Shown: positions 33,907-43,003 of the stretch, in pieces | How positions within the stretch are numbered: position 1 is the stretch's first letter | How the letters are laid out: each line of letters begins with the position of its first letter | Assembly: GCF_000964465.1 (NCBI RefSeq) | Contig: NZ_BANH01000021.1 | Location: 62,001 to 126,000, forward strand | Reading direction: 5' to 3' | From: Gluconobacter thailandicus F149-1 = NBRC 100600 | Lineage (GTDB): Bacteria > Pseudomonadota > Alphaproteobacteria > Acetobacterales > Acetobacteraceae | DNA length: 64,000 bases | Program-made: the position numbers and the translations under genes | The notes under the pieces: model-generated | What the model was told of the DNA's origin: nothing | Seen by the model: the letters and a program-made list of their open reading frames with translations, nothing else | Databases searched by the model: none

Positions 33907-35384
33907 TATGGTTCCCAGGAAACATCAGCCATGGGGCATGCGGCGATCTGCTGATCTGTCCACAAGCCTGAAATATGACGGTTCATGACCGTGTCCCGAG
34001 GGCGGGAGTACAGGAAAACATTGGGTTCATCCTGTGCAAGCCGGTCCTGCATGGCAACTGACAAACGATGTCGCTCTTCGGGGTTTTCCGTTCCCTCATA
34101 CCGCTCAAACAAGGCGTGGAACTCAGGACTCCTGTAGTGGAAGTATATGGACTCCCGGTCATAGATACCAATGTCATGCGGCTCGGTATGGGCAATGACT
34201 GTCATATCAAAAGCACCTTGCCCAAAAACCCGACCAAGCCAGGTTGGCCATTCAAGAGGTTGCAGCGTCACAATCAGGCCAACCTGCTCGAGATACGCGG
34301 CAACGATTTCGCTGGTATCCCGCGCATAGGTGATTGGCGGATAGGAGAGGGTGAGCTGCGTGCCGGGCCGAATACCAGCCTGCTTCAGAAGCACGCTGGC
34401 ACGTTCGGGATCGTAGGGATAGCGGTCAGGCAGCGCGGCATAATCCGGATCGTTAGGTGCCATATGCGATTGCAGAACCGTGCCGTCACCATCTGCGCCA
34501 GCCTGAACGAGAGCTTTACGATCAATGGCGTATGCAATCGCCTGACGGACCCGAATGTCATTGAAAGGCCTGCGCGCGTTATTGAGAGCCAGAATGGCCT
34601 TGAACGGAAATGTACCGCGCACAACACGAAGGCCCGGATGGTCAACAAAGCGGCTCAGCACTTCCGGAGCAGGAAAGGACGGATAGGCATCCAGTTCTCC
34701 AGCGAGAAGGGCGTTACTCGCCGCCAGAGGATCAGGCATGAACCGAAAAGTGACCGTCTTCAGGATAGGCGCTTTTCCCCAGTAATCCGGATTTCGCGAC
34801 AGCGTGACATGATCACCTCTTTGCCACTCCTGAAACCGGAAAGGGCCAGTGCCGATTGGATGACTGACGTTTTTATCTGCTGATACCGGTGACAGAATGG
34901 AAGCATCATTCCACGCCAACTCATAGGTAAAGCTGCCATGAGGTTTCTTCAGCGTGACATCCACATGGGATGCATTCGGGCAGGCGATATCGGCGATATT
35001 CGTGAAGAAACTGCGATCCGGGTTTGTGCTGTCGGCCGCACCTGCGCGAAGAAGCGAAAAACGGACATTCTCACAGGTGAGGGGCGCCCCATCGTGAAAG
35101 TGAACATTATCCTGCAAGGTGAAGTGATAAACACGTCCATCGTCTGAGACCGTCCATGCACGCGCCAGAAGAGGCTGCACGTGACCATCACGGTCAAGCC
35201 GCGTCAGGCCTTCATAGATATTGTTATACGTGATCGTGCCAACCGCCTCACTCGGTGTGCGTGTCGGGTCCAAGCCAGGCGGCTCAATGGAAACACCGAT
35301 ACTCATGGTGTCGCGCGGTTCAGCAGACACCGATGACGCCAGGCCCAAACCCGCTATGGACAACAGAACGAAGGCTGACTTCAT
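33906..35384 (-). CDS. Periplasmic substrate-binding protein, family 5
   Basis: 492 aa, with signal peptide (cleavage near SSVSAEP). SBP_bac_5 features: SIEPPGLDPTRTPSEAVG, IYEGLTRLDRDGHVQPLLA, the VHFHDGAPLTCENVRFSL segment and IGTGPFRFQEWQRGD. It captures the ligand in the periplasm and passes it to the DppBC-type channel. The ATG overlaps the stop of the flavin monooxygenase by four bases. The ligand cannot be read from the sequence. Confidence 0.9.
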   Translation of the reverse strand: MKSAFVLLSIAGLGLASSVSAEPRDTMSIGVSIEPPGLDPTRTPSEAVGTITYNNIYEGLTRLDRDGHVQPLLARAWTVSDDGRVYHFTLQDNVHFHDGAPLTCENVRFSLLRAGAADSTNPDRSFFTNIADIACPNASHVDVTLKKPHGSFTYELAWNDASILSPVSADKNVSHPIGTGPFRFQEWQRGDHVTLSRNPDYWGKAPILKTVTFRFMPDPLAASNALLAGELDAYPSFPAPEVLSRFVDHPGLRVVRGTFPFKAILALNNARRPFNDIRVRQAIAYAIDRKALVQAGADGDGTVLQSHMAPNDPDYAALPDRYPYDPERASVLLKQAGIRPGTQLTLSYPPITYARDTSEIVAAYLEQVGLIVTLQPLEWPTWLGRVFGQGAFDMTVIAHTEPHDIGIYDRESIYFHYRSPEFHALFERYEGTENPEERHRLSVAMQDRLAQDEPNVFLYSRPRDTVMNRHISGLWTDQQIAACPMADVSWEP

Positions 35385-36709
35385 GGGGTCTCGCCGGGCG
35401 CCGGGCGCTTCAGTCCCAGATGCTCGCGCAGGGTTGATCCCTCATAAGCGGTGCGGAACAGGCCGCGACGCTGTAGCTCAGGCACTACGTAGTCCACGAA
35501 GATCTCCAGACTCTGCGGCAGGATGGGCGGCATGACGTTAAAGCCGTCGGCTGCGCCTTCCACAAACCACTCTTCAAGCTGATCTGCAATCTCCTTCGGC
35601 CCACCATAAATAGACCAGTGCCCACGTGCGCCGCTGACTTCCAGATACAGATCCCGCAAGGTCATGTTCCGGCGTTTCGCCATCTCGACCAGAAGCGTCT
35701 GACGGCTACGGTTCCCGTTGAAATCTGCCGGGGCTTCAGGAAGCGGCCCATCAAGAGGCAATCCGCGAAGATCGGTGCCGGTCATACCTCCGAGAAGAAA
35801 TAATCCAACATCCGGATGCGTCAGGTCATCGAGTTGTGCCCGGAGATCCTCTGCTTCCATCTGCGTACGCCCCACGAGGGGATAGACGCCCGGCATGACT
35901 TTCAGGGATGCTGGATCACGACCAATTTCCCGCATGCGGCGATGAAGATCGAGACGGAAGGCCTTTGCTTCTTCAAGGGTCTGCTGTGCCGTAAAGACCA
36001 TTTCGGCCGTCTCTGCGGCAAGCTGACGGCCCGGCTCGGAAGATCCTGCCTGAACGAGGACAGGCCTGCCTTGCGGAGAGCGGGGAATATCAATCTGCCC
36101 TGCAGCCGAGAGAAATTCGCCCTTGAATTCGAAGGGACGTCGGCCTTCCGGCTGGAAGAACTCTCCACTCTCTGTATCGCGCAGGAAGGCTCCGTCGTCC
36201 CAGCTATCCCAGAAATTCTGCACGATCTGAGCGAATTCACGAGCCTGCCGATAGCGATCTGCATGAGGGACATGGCTTGGTCGGCCGTAATGAATGGACT
36301 CTTTGACGTTAGCCGTTGTGACGAGGTTCCACCCCGCACGGCCGCCACTGATCTGGTCAAGGGAAAGAAACTGGCGGGCCAGATGATAGGGCACTGAATA
36401 GGTCGTGCTGACCGTACCGATCAGGCCGATCTTATTCGTTGTGGCGGCAAGAGCAGAAAGAAGCGTCAGAGGCTCGAAAGATGCCGCATATGTCATGCGG
36501 CGGAAGCCATCGATTGTTGCTTCGTCGATGGAGCTTGTAAAATCAGCAATAAATACGGCATCGAAGAGCCCGCGCTCGGCAAGACGTGCCTGTTCGAGCT
36601 GCCGCTGGAAGTTACTGCCAGCGTCCGCGGCCGAGCCCGGATGGCGCCAGGCTGCCGCATGATGGCCGGTAGGAAGAAGGAATGCGGCAAGTTTCATCTG
36701 GGGAGCCAT
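35381..36709 (-). CDS. NtaA/SnaA/DszA-family flavin-dependent monooxygenase
   Basis: 442-aa LLM-class enzyme. MKLAAFLLPTGHHAAAWRHP at the start, SGGRAGWNLVTTAN (the flavin/substrate signature of the group) and VLVQAGSSEPGRQLAAETAE are typical. Characterised members oxidise nitrilotriacetate or EDTA (NtaA, EmoA), dimethyl sulfide (DmoA), dibenzothiophene sulfone (DszA) or pristinamycin precursors, always with FMNH2 from a separate reductase; none is encoded nearby. First gene of the nine-gene operon, divergent from a TonB receptor across a 152-base region with a strong palindrome. A second ATG four codons in is an alternative start. Confidence 0.9.
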   Translation of the reverse strand: MAPQMKLAAFLLPTGHHAAAWRHPGSAADAGSNFQRQLEQARLAERGLFDAVFIADFTSSIDEATIDGFRRMTYAASFEPLTLLSALAATTNKIGLIGTVSTTYSVPYHLARQFLSLDQISGGRAGWNLVTTANVKESIHYGRPSHVPHADRYRQAREFAQIVQNFWDSWDDGAFLRDTESGEFFQPEGRRPFEFKGEFLSAAGQIDIPRSPQGRPVLVQAGSSEPGRQLAAETAEMVFTAQQTLEEAKAFRLDLHRRMREIGRDPASLKVMPGVYPLVGRTQMEAEDLRAQLDDLTHPDVGLFLLGGMTGTDLRGLPLDGPLPEAPADFNGNRSRQTLLVEMAKRRNMTLRDLYLEVSGARGHWSIYGGPKEIADQLEEWFVEGAADGFNVMPPILPQSLEIFVDYVVPELQRRGLFRTAYEGSTLREHLGLKRPAPGETP

Positions 36710-36752
36710 GGAGTTCGATCTCTTGCTTTATCGCGGTCAGAAACACAAAAAA

Positions 36753-36770
36753 ATGTTGCGTTCGCAGCAT
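36753..36770. promoter_or_regulatory. Imperfect palindrome, candidate operator
   Basis: ATGTTGCGT facing TCGCAGCAT, seven of nine positions symmetric, with an inner TGCG-TT-CGCA. It lies 44 bases ahead of the monooxygenase start in the divergent region, close enough to cover its promoter or 5' UTR. Weak alone; noted because a better palindrome lies 43 bases away. Confidence 0.3.
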
Positions 36771-36812
36771 AACCTGTTGTGTATCGTTTTTCTATCCCTT
36801 AAACGCAATTAG

Positions 36813-36836
36813 ATAGTTGTTTTATATAACAACTAT
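36813..36836. promoter_or_regulatory. 24-bp palindrome, candidate operator
   Basis: ATAGTTGTT and AACAACTAT are exact reverse complements separated by TTATAT, giving a 9-6-9 dyad centred in the 152-base divergent region between the monooxygenase operon and the TonB receptor, 26 bases before the receptor ATG. The dyad size suits a dimeric helix-turn-helix repressor. No regulator gene is adjacent, so the binding protein must lie elsewhere. Confidence 0.5.
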
Positions 36837-36861
36837 AAATATTAGTTATTAGGCGCAACCG

Positions 36862-39219
36862 ATGCACGACGTTCATACTGCTCCGTACCGCAGAAATGCC
36901 CTCCTTGTCCGTGGGCGGGTTGCTCTTATCTCCAGCGTAGCACTGCTGCCATTCTGGAATATTGCAGCAGCCGCGGAAGACAGCGCTTCAACCAAAAAGC
37001 CAGCTCAGGTTAGCACGCGAAAAGGGGAGCCGCTCTCCTCCAGAAACGCGCATGCGCGCCCGGCATTGAAGTCTCAGGATCATGAAGCCTCCCGCGTAGA
37101 AAATGTAGTCGTGACATCTGAACGACATGCAGACAGCCCGCAGAATATTGGCACGTCCATCAGCGTCGTTTCTGCAAAGATGCTGGAAAATCGAAACATC
37201 AACAACGTGTTCGACCTCCAGTACGCGACCCCGTCGCTTCAGATCCAGCCGTCCTATGGCAGCGGGCAGTATACCTACACGATCCGAGGCGTCGGATTTA
37301 ACAATTACGCCAGCAACAACTCCCCCACGGTTGGTATCTATATCGACGAAGTCGCCAATCCTGTTCCGTTCGGCATTAACGGGATGATGTTTGATATGCA
37401 GCGTATTGAAGTCCTCCGCGGGCCTCAGGGTACGCTGTATGGACGCAACACGACGGGCGGGGCGATCAACTACATCACGAACAAGCCAACCGATAAGCTG
37501 ACAGGCGGTGTGGCTGCCCAGTATGGCCGCTTCGAGAGTGGCAAGATCGACGGCTATATTTCCGGACCGATCAACGACAAACTCAAGTTCCGTCTTTCCG
37601 GGGAAACCCAGCAGGGGGGCGCCTGGCAGTACAATCCGGAAGCACAGGCGCATCTCGGAAATGTTGATCGAGGTGCTGCGCGTCTTCTAGTCGATTACGC
37701 ACCATCAGAAAGCTGGAAACTGGAGTGGAATCTGCATGGAAGTCGGGATCGGTCTGACGGCACGGGTCCCTATGCGTGGAGACCTATCACAAGTCTGAGT
37801 TCGACCCATCCAATGCCTGCTTCGGCAAGTCGTTACAACACACGCTGGGGCACATCAGCTCAGTTTGCCAAAGAAACCGGACTAACTCCCGATCAGAAGC
37901 CCTATAGTCATATTGATACAGGTGGCAGCAGTTTGCGTGTTGAAAAGCACCTGCAAGATTTCACAATCACAAATCTCGCCAGCTATGATTACATGCAGCG
38001 TAACGAATACGACAATTTCGATGATTCTTCTCTGTCACTTGCAGATGTGAAATTCAATACGCGGGCCAGTGTGGTGTCTGATGAATTGCGTTTCTCATCC
38101 AACACAACCGGCAGGCTACACTGGATTGGTGGTATCTACTATGGTTATCAGTGGCTTAATGACCGATATCAGTCAGGATTTCAGGCTCTTTACAACACGG
38201 ATGGCGACGTCCGTTACTCGCAGACGGTCAATACCATCAGCGGCTTCGGTCAGGTGACATATGATCTGACACCCAAGCTTCAACTGGTAGGCGGCATTCG
38301 CGTAGAGCATGAGAAGCGCACTCTGGACAACGTCTACGCGCATTACCTTGTTAATGGCATTGTCACCAACCCGCAGAACGCCTTGTCGCAGCAGTCTCAG
38401 TCCTACACGTTGCCGTCTGCAAAATTCAGCATTCAGTATCACCCCTTCAGCCACGACATGGCGTATTTCACCTTCAGCAAAGGTGTGAAATCCGGTGGCT
38501 TCACGGTGTACAACTCATCTGACGTCACGCAGATGACCAATCCATTCAAGCCCGAGCAGCTTTACTCATTCGAAGTCGGAAACAAGCTGATTCTGCCAAG
38601 ATATAACCTGCGGGTAAATGCTGACTTCTTCTATTATGACTATTTTGACCGTCAGGTTCAGTCCATCGCCTACAGCCCGACGACAGGCTCTGCGATCGGT
38701 CTGTTCGTGAATGCTCCTCGTTCCCACATGTTTGGTGGCGAATACGAAGTCGAATGGTCCCCAATCCCGGGACTGCATGTGGCCCAATCCGGCGCCTATG
38801 TTGAGGGTGCTTACGACAAGTTCAGTGCTGTTACGAGCTCAAAGCAGGTCAATGGGGTCTGGGTCGGTGTCTCACAGGACGTTTCCGGACGCAGTATCGA
38901 GGTCCCTCATTTCACAGCCAATGGCTCCGTCGATTATACATGGCGTGTTGGGAAATATGATCTTGTTTCCGGCGTGGATTACAGCCTTCGCACCACGAGT
39001 ACGGCTCTGAACTCAGCCAATACCATTCCAGGATATACGTTGTGGGGTGGGTATGTTTCCTTCGCGCCGCACAAGGGGCACTGGAAGATTGAGGGCATTG
39101 GTCGAAACATCACCAACAAGCACTACGACGTAACGCGCGGTTACTTCGTGGGCGGCGACAACATTGCCGTTGCTGGCCGCCCGGCAACCTGGGAAGTTCG
39201 CGTCCGCGCAGACTTCTGA
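36862..39219 (+). CDS. TonB-dependent receptor, divergent from nine-gene operon
   Basis: 785-aa outer-membrane receptor; signal peptide with a long basic lead (cleavage near NIAAAAEDS), a charged spacer (residues 45-80) and a plug with ENVVVTSERHADSPQNIGTS, YTIRGVGFNNYAS and QRIEVLRGPQGTLYGRNTTGG. The barrel ends in VRVRADF. The plug style (GPQGTLYGRNTTGGAINY) is that of broad catabolic or sphingomonad-type receptors more than of classic siderophore receptors. Sharing a short divergent promoter region with the importer-monooxygenase operon suggests that it is the outer-membrane gate for the same compound. Confidence 0.9.
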   Translation: MHDVHTAPYRRNALLVRGRVALISSVALLPFWNIAAAAEDSASTKKPAQVSTRKGEPLSSRNAHARPALKSQDHEASRVENVVVTSERHADSPQNIGTSISVVSAKMLENRNINNVFDLQYATPSLQIQPSYGSGQYTYTIRGVGFNNYASNNSPTVGIYIDEVANPVPFGINGMMFDMQRIEVLRGPQGTLYGRNTTGGAINYITNKPTDKLTGGVAAQYGRFESGKIDGYISGPINDKLKFRLSGETQQGGAWQYNPEAQAHLGNVDRGAARLLVDYAPSESWKLEWNLHGSRDRSDGTGPYAWRPITSLSSTHPMPASASRYNTRWGTSAQFAKETGLTPDQKPYSHIDTGGSSLRVEKHLQDFTITNLASYDYMQRNEYDNFDDSSLSLADVKFNTRASVVSDELRFSSNTTGRLHWIGGIYYGYQWLNDRYQSGFQALYNTDGDVRYSQTVNTISGFGQVTYDLTPKLQLVGGIRVEHEKRTLDNVYAHYLVNGIVTNPQNALSQQSQSYTLPSAKFSIQYHPFSHDMAYFTFSKGVKSGGFTVYNSSDVTQMTNPFKPEQLYSFEVGNKLILPRYNLRVNADFFYYDYFDRQVQSIAYSPTTGSAIGLFVNAPRSHMFGGEYEVEWSPIPGLHVAQSGAYVEGAYDKFSAVTSSKQVNGVWVGVSQDVSGRSIEVPHFTANGSVDYTWRVGKYDLVSGVDYSLRTTSTALNSANTIPGYTLWGGYVSFAPHKGHWKIEGIGRNITNKHYDVTRGYFVGGDNIAVAGRPATWEVRVRADF

Positions 39220-39228
39220 GCTTGAAAA

Positions 39229-39251
39229 GGGATGGCACTGAAAGCCATCCC
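39229..39251. terminator. Bidirectional terminator between convergent TonB receptor genes
   Basis: GGGATGGC, loop ACTGAAA, GCCATCCC. Read on the minus strand it is followed by TTTTC, so it best ends the leftward STN receptor transcript; it also lies ten bases after the rightward receptor stop. Confidence 0.6.
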
Positions 39252-39261
39252 CTGGCGGCTT

Positions 39262-41952
39262 TCAGAACGAGGCCGCCACCGTTCCGAAGAACATACGTGG
39301 AGGCGTTGGATAACCCACATAGGTTGATCCATCTCCGGCGGTAATTGTGGACCAGGAACGGGTGTTCGTCAGGTTGCTGACGTTGAACTGGAGTTTGAGG
39401 CTCTGCATGTGAGGAATGTGCTTGAATGTATATCCCGAACTGAAGCCGAGTTGGAACCGTGGCGGCACCATGACGGTGTTCGTGATCGTTCCTGGCCGAA
39501 CACCCATATAGGTTCCGAAGAGCTGAGCATTAAAGCCGGATTGATTGTAATTGATGGCGAACTTGTCAGACCAGATAGGAATGGCGGGGACTTTCTCGCC
39601 TTTTGTGGCGTAAAGCGTCGAGCCGTCCATGAAATCGCTTCCGTAGATGCTGCTGACATAAGACACCGCATCATAGACATAAAAGTGCCCACCGAACCGT
39701 AGGGTGAAAGATAGATCCATCCCATTTGTCGAGACGCTGCCAAGATTGGCAACAGTACCGCCTACGCCTGAGATGCCCTGATTGGGCGGCTTGATCGCAC
39801 CAAGACGATTGAAGAAATCAACATGGTAATATTCAAGCTGGCCACTGATTCCGGTCAGTGGGCCAAGAAATAGCGGACGATTGGTACGAATGCCTGTTTC
39901 ATAAGTCCAGGACGTTTCCGGCTTTCCTGTTTTCTTGAAGTCTTCAAAGGCTTCCTGGCTCGTGACCGCCCAGGGTGAGGTAGTGCTGTAACCTGTCTGG
40001 GCAAAGGAATTCATATTTTCCTGAATATTGGCGAAGAACTGCTCATGAGGTGTAAAATTCCACAGAGCGCCAAAAGCCGGAAGGAACGGCTTGTAAGACG
40101 GGATCGTCCCACCCGCCACTGTATGAGTACTTGTATCAACAATGGTCTTCGCGCGTGAAACGGACGATGCCAGAGATTGCGGAAGAGCAGCAATCGGGAG
40201 GGTGCCGTTCGTATAAACCATTTCGGATTTGAACCCTGCTGTCAGGGTCAGATGAGGCGTCACCTTCCAGCTATCCTGCAAGTGCGTGACAAACGTGTTG
40301 GTATAGAACGCATTCATCCACTGCGTAAAAAGCGGGTTGGTCGCACGCTTGTAGGGTGTCAGCGTGTCTGTTGCAGTCAACGGATACCAGAGGCGTCCCT
40401 GCGTGTTGTTATTGCGCTCGTACCAGCCACCAACTTCAATATTATGCTGGCCAAGATGATAGTGCAGGGTGCTGGTCAGGCCGCCGCGATAATCTTCGTA
40501 TTCCGTAGTCCGGACCGCAAACCCGGTCCCACCTGTCGCATTCCAGACTTTCGGATCAATACCTGCGACACTGTAGGTGAACTGACCGTTCTTGATATAT
40601 TTTGAGCCTGTCGGATCAAGGTAACTTCCAAGAATAGTCAGGATTGCGTTGGTCCGGATCGATGTTGCGACGACGCCGGCACCATCATCATAATGAAAGT
40701 AGAGCTGGTTATCCCATGTCAGGTTTGGAGAGAACCGATGTGAGATTTTCAGATAGGTGAGGTAATCCGTCCGCTGGGCTGCCGAGAAATAGTATTTGTT
40801 ATTGGGCGTTCCAGGTGCGGCTGACTTGGATGTCATGGCAGGATAATTGGCCATGGCGGCGTTCAGATCCGGGTAAAATGCACCGCGGGCATAGAGGTCA
40901 GTGGGAGCGGTCAGGCCCTGTGTGTTCGGCTCGGCTTTGTTCTGCCAGTCAAAATAAGCCGTGATGGTTGTGTTCTCACCCTTATGGATGAATTTTCCAT
41001 CAACCTGATAGCCACCCTGCCGGTTTCCTTCCCCAAGGTTCCACGGTCGTGCGTCCTGTCGTGAAAAAGAGACGTATGCAGAATTGCCGCTACCGAAGTT
41101 TCCGGTATCAAGCCGGGCATAAGTTCGGAACGTTGAATAACTCCCGAAGGTCTGGCGGATCGTGGCACCTGCCTTGGCTTTTGGATCGCGGGTGTTGAAC
41201 TCAATTGTACCACCGAGATTACTGGTCGAGGCCGTTCCAAGAGCACCAGCACCCGACGAAAGGGACGTCTGGCCAATATCTTCGCTGATCGCAGCACGTT
41301 GCGGAGAAAGACCGTTGTAATTGCCGTAAGCGCCAGCTCCCAGAGGAACGCCATCCAGCGTGTAACCGATCTGCGTATTGGAAAATCCATGCACGTAGAT
41401 GCTGGAGTTCTGCTCGTTATTGCCCCAGGGATCAACATTGGTGAATGTCACGCCAGGCAGAAGATCAAGAGCCTGCATCGGGTTCTGCCCCGGCATCATC
41501 TCCTGCATCTGGTCACCGCTGATGCTCAGGACAGACCGTGTTCTGTGGCCCGTAGCAACAATCTGCTCAATATCGCTTGCTTCCCGGACGCGAGGGGCAC
41601 GCCTTGCTTTGGAGGGCCGCTTTGCGCCCGTTACTCGCCGGACAATCATACCGCCACCCGGAGCGACTTCCATCGTCAGTCCGCTTCCGTTGAGCAGCTT
41701 TCCCGCTGCCGCATCCGGTGTCAGTGAGCCACTGACGGAAGGAGCCTGAAGATGCTCGACCAGATCAGGAGAGAAAAGAATGCTTTGCCCGGTCTGTCGG
41801 CTCAGGGATTCCAGCGCCTGTGCCATCGGCTGCCGGTCAATATGAACATTTGCAGCCACTGCGGGAGCAGCAACAGCAGTATGGGTCAGAATGGTCATTC
41901 CCACAGTCAGGAGCAAAGCTGCGCGAAGGGGGCACCGGGCGGTCACGGCCAT
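39262..41952 (-). CDS. TonB-dependent receptor with STN signalling domain
   Basis: 896-aa outer-membrane receptor of the FecA transducer type. After the signal peptide (MAVTARCPLRAALLLTVGM, cleavage near AVAAP) comes an STN domain of about 75 residues (VHIDRQPMAQALESLSRQTGQ to GGGMIVRR), then a plug (GYTLDGVPLGAGAYGNYNGL, GAGALGTASTSNLGG) and a barrel ending FFGTVAASF. The STN domain contacts a FecR protein, whose gene lies 100 bases upstream. A GTG at 41994 would add 14 polar residues before the signal peptide and is less likely. The plug closely parallels that of the receptor at 61787. Ligand unknown. Confidence 0.9.
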   Translation of the reverse strand: MAVTARCPLRAALLLTVGMTILTHTAVAAPAVAANVHIDRQPMAQALESLSRQTGQSILFSPDLVEHLQAPSVSGSLTPDAAAGKLLNGSGLTMEVAPGGGMIVRRVTGAKRPSKARRAPRVREASDIEQIVATGHRTRSVLSISGDQMQEMMPGQNPMQALDLLPGVTFTNVDPWGNNEQNSSIYVHGFSNTQIGYTLDGVPLGAGAYGNYNGLSPQRAAISEDIGQTSLSSGAGALGTASTSNLGGTIEFNTRDPKAKAGATIRQTFGSYSTFRTYARLDTGNFGSGNSAYVSFSRQDARPWNLGEGNRQGGYQVDGKFIHKGENTTITAYFDWQNKAEPNTQGLTAPTDLYARGAFYPDLNAAMANYPAMTSKSAAPGTPNNKYYFSAAQRTDYLTYLKISHRFSPNLTWDNQLYFHYDDGAGVVATSIRTNAILTILGSYLDPTGSKYIKNGQFTYSVAGIDPKVWNATGGTGFAVRTTEYEDYRGGLTSTLHYHLGQHNIEVGGWYERNNNTQGRLWYPLTATDTLTPYKRATNPLFTQWMNAFYTNTFVTHLQDSWKVTPHLTLTAGFKSEMVYTNGTLPIAALPQSLASSVSRAKTIVDTSTHTVAGGTIPSYKPFLPAFGALWNFTPHEQFFANIQENMNSFAQTGYSTTSPWAVTSQEAFEDFKKTGKPETSWTYETGIRTNRPLFLGPLTGISGQLEYYHVDFFNRLGAIKPPNQGISGVGGTVANLGSVSTNGMDLSFTLRFGGHFYVYDAVSYVSSIYGSDFMDGSTLYATKGEKVPAIPIWSDKFAINYNQSGFNAQLFGTYMGVRPGTITNTVMVPPRFQLGFSSGYTFKHIPHMQSLKLQFNVSNLTNTRSWSTITAGDGSTYVGYPTPPRMFFGTVAASF

Positions 41953-42052
41953 GTATTCTCTATCCTGTTGGCGATCGCAGAAGGCGGTCTCCACAGGAAG
42001 ACAATTACAATCCGAAAAACCTCAGGACATTTCCCGCGTTTTCATGAAACCG

Positions 42053-43003
42053 TCACAATGGCCGAAGCGTATATAGATTGCCGTGCTCTTCCAGTTTGAC
42101 GGGGAGCAGGCGGGGCAACATGCGTAAAAACATATCGCCTTGCGAGACGAAATAGACCCCACTCAGCTTGAGATTTTCCAATGCCGGAGAGGCAATGGTG
42201 ATCTGTCGGGTTGTGTATCGCTGGATCTGTGAAATGGCATCCGGCAAGGGTGTATTCCGGAAAATGAGCCTTCCTGTCTGCCACGATAAAAGCGCTTCAA
42301 TATTGGGATAATCGACACTTATTTGGCCGTTCTGGAAAATCCGTAACCGCTGACCCGTCTTGATCCACACATCCTTCGACGAGGCCGCGCCCTTGCGCAG
42401 AAGAACCTGCCCCCGAACCGCAGTAATGTCGGTACATTTACTGTCTGTGCGGATATTCGTTGATGTCTGCTCCGGCAGATGAACCGTAATGTTCCGGGCT
42501 GACAGATGAAACGCGTTACGGGTGCGAGGCAAAAGAAGAACCTGTCCCTGATCCAGCCGCGCCCGACCGCCGTCTTCCGACAGAACCATTCGGCTTCCGG
42601 AATCCAGCAGGCAGGTCCCGTAATCTGGCAAAGGTGTTCGCAGTGTATGGCCGACAGCTGTCTGCAGGACGCGGGAGGCCTTGGCACTCCTGTTCATGGG
42701 AAACAAAGCAGCAGTCCCCACAGACGCGAGAACCAACAAGACACGCCGCCGCATCTGGCTCTGGCATACATCAGGAACCATGGCAGTTTGTAGGATGCCT
42801 TTTGCCTGCACCCCACCGCCCAGTTCCCAGTAGTCTGTCAGAAGCTCCACAGCTTCCGCTCTATCGGTGTCACCACGCATCCATTGAACAAACTCGGCGC
42901 GGTCCTCCTCGGTACAGTTATCGGCATGCAGGCGCGCAATCCATTCCGCTGCACGCTCTTGGGTGGCGAGCAGATTTTCAGAGGGGATCACTGGTCCATC
43001 CAT
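42053..43003 (-). CDS. FecR-family anti-sigma/sigma regulator
   Basis: 316-aa inner-membrane regulator that relays the signal from the STN receptor to the ECF sigma factor. N-terminal DUF4880-type cytoplasmic helix region (AAEWIARLHADNCTEEDRAEF, with WM following), one membrane segment near RRVLLVLASVGTAALFP (about residues 90-106), then the periplasmic FecR domain (DYGTCLLDSGSRMVL, LDQGQVLLL) and a C-terminal STN-like part ending in YTLRPL. The ATG lies 16 bases inside the end of the sigma-factor gene, so the two are translationally coupled. Confidence 0.9.
   Translation of the reverse strand: MDGPVIPSENLLATQERAAEWIARLHADNCTEEDRAEFVQWMRGDTDRAEAVELLTDYWELGGGVQAKGILQTAMVPDVCQSQMRRRVLLVLASVGTAALFPMNRSAKASRVLQTAVGHTLRTPLPDYGTCLLDSGSRMVLSEDGGRARLDQGQVLLLPRTRNAFHLSARNITVHLPEQTSTNIRTDSKCTDITAVRGQVLLRKGAASSKDVWIKTGQRLRIFQNGQISVDYPNIEALLSWQTGRLIFRNTPLPDAISQIQRYTTRQITIASPALENLKLSGVYFVSQGDMFLRMLPRLLPVKLEEHGNLYTLRPL

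Noticed and set aside
33253-34883. Two plus ORFs of 233 and 271 aa
   Set aside because: Antisense shadows of the DppB-like permease and the binding protein, both of which have clear family motifs.
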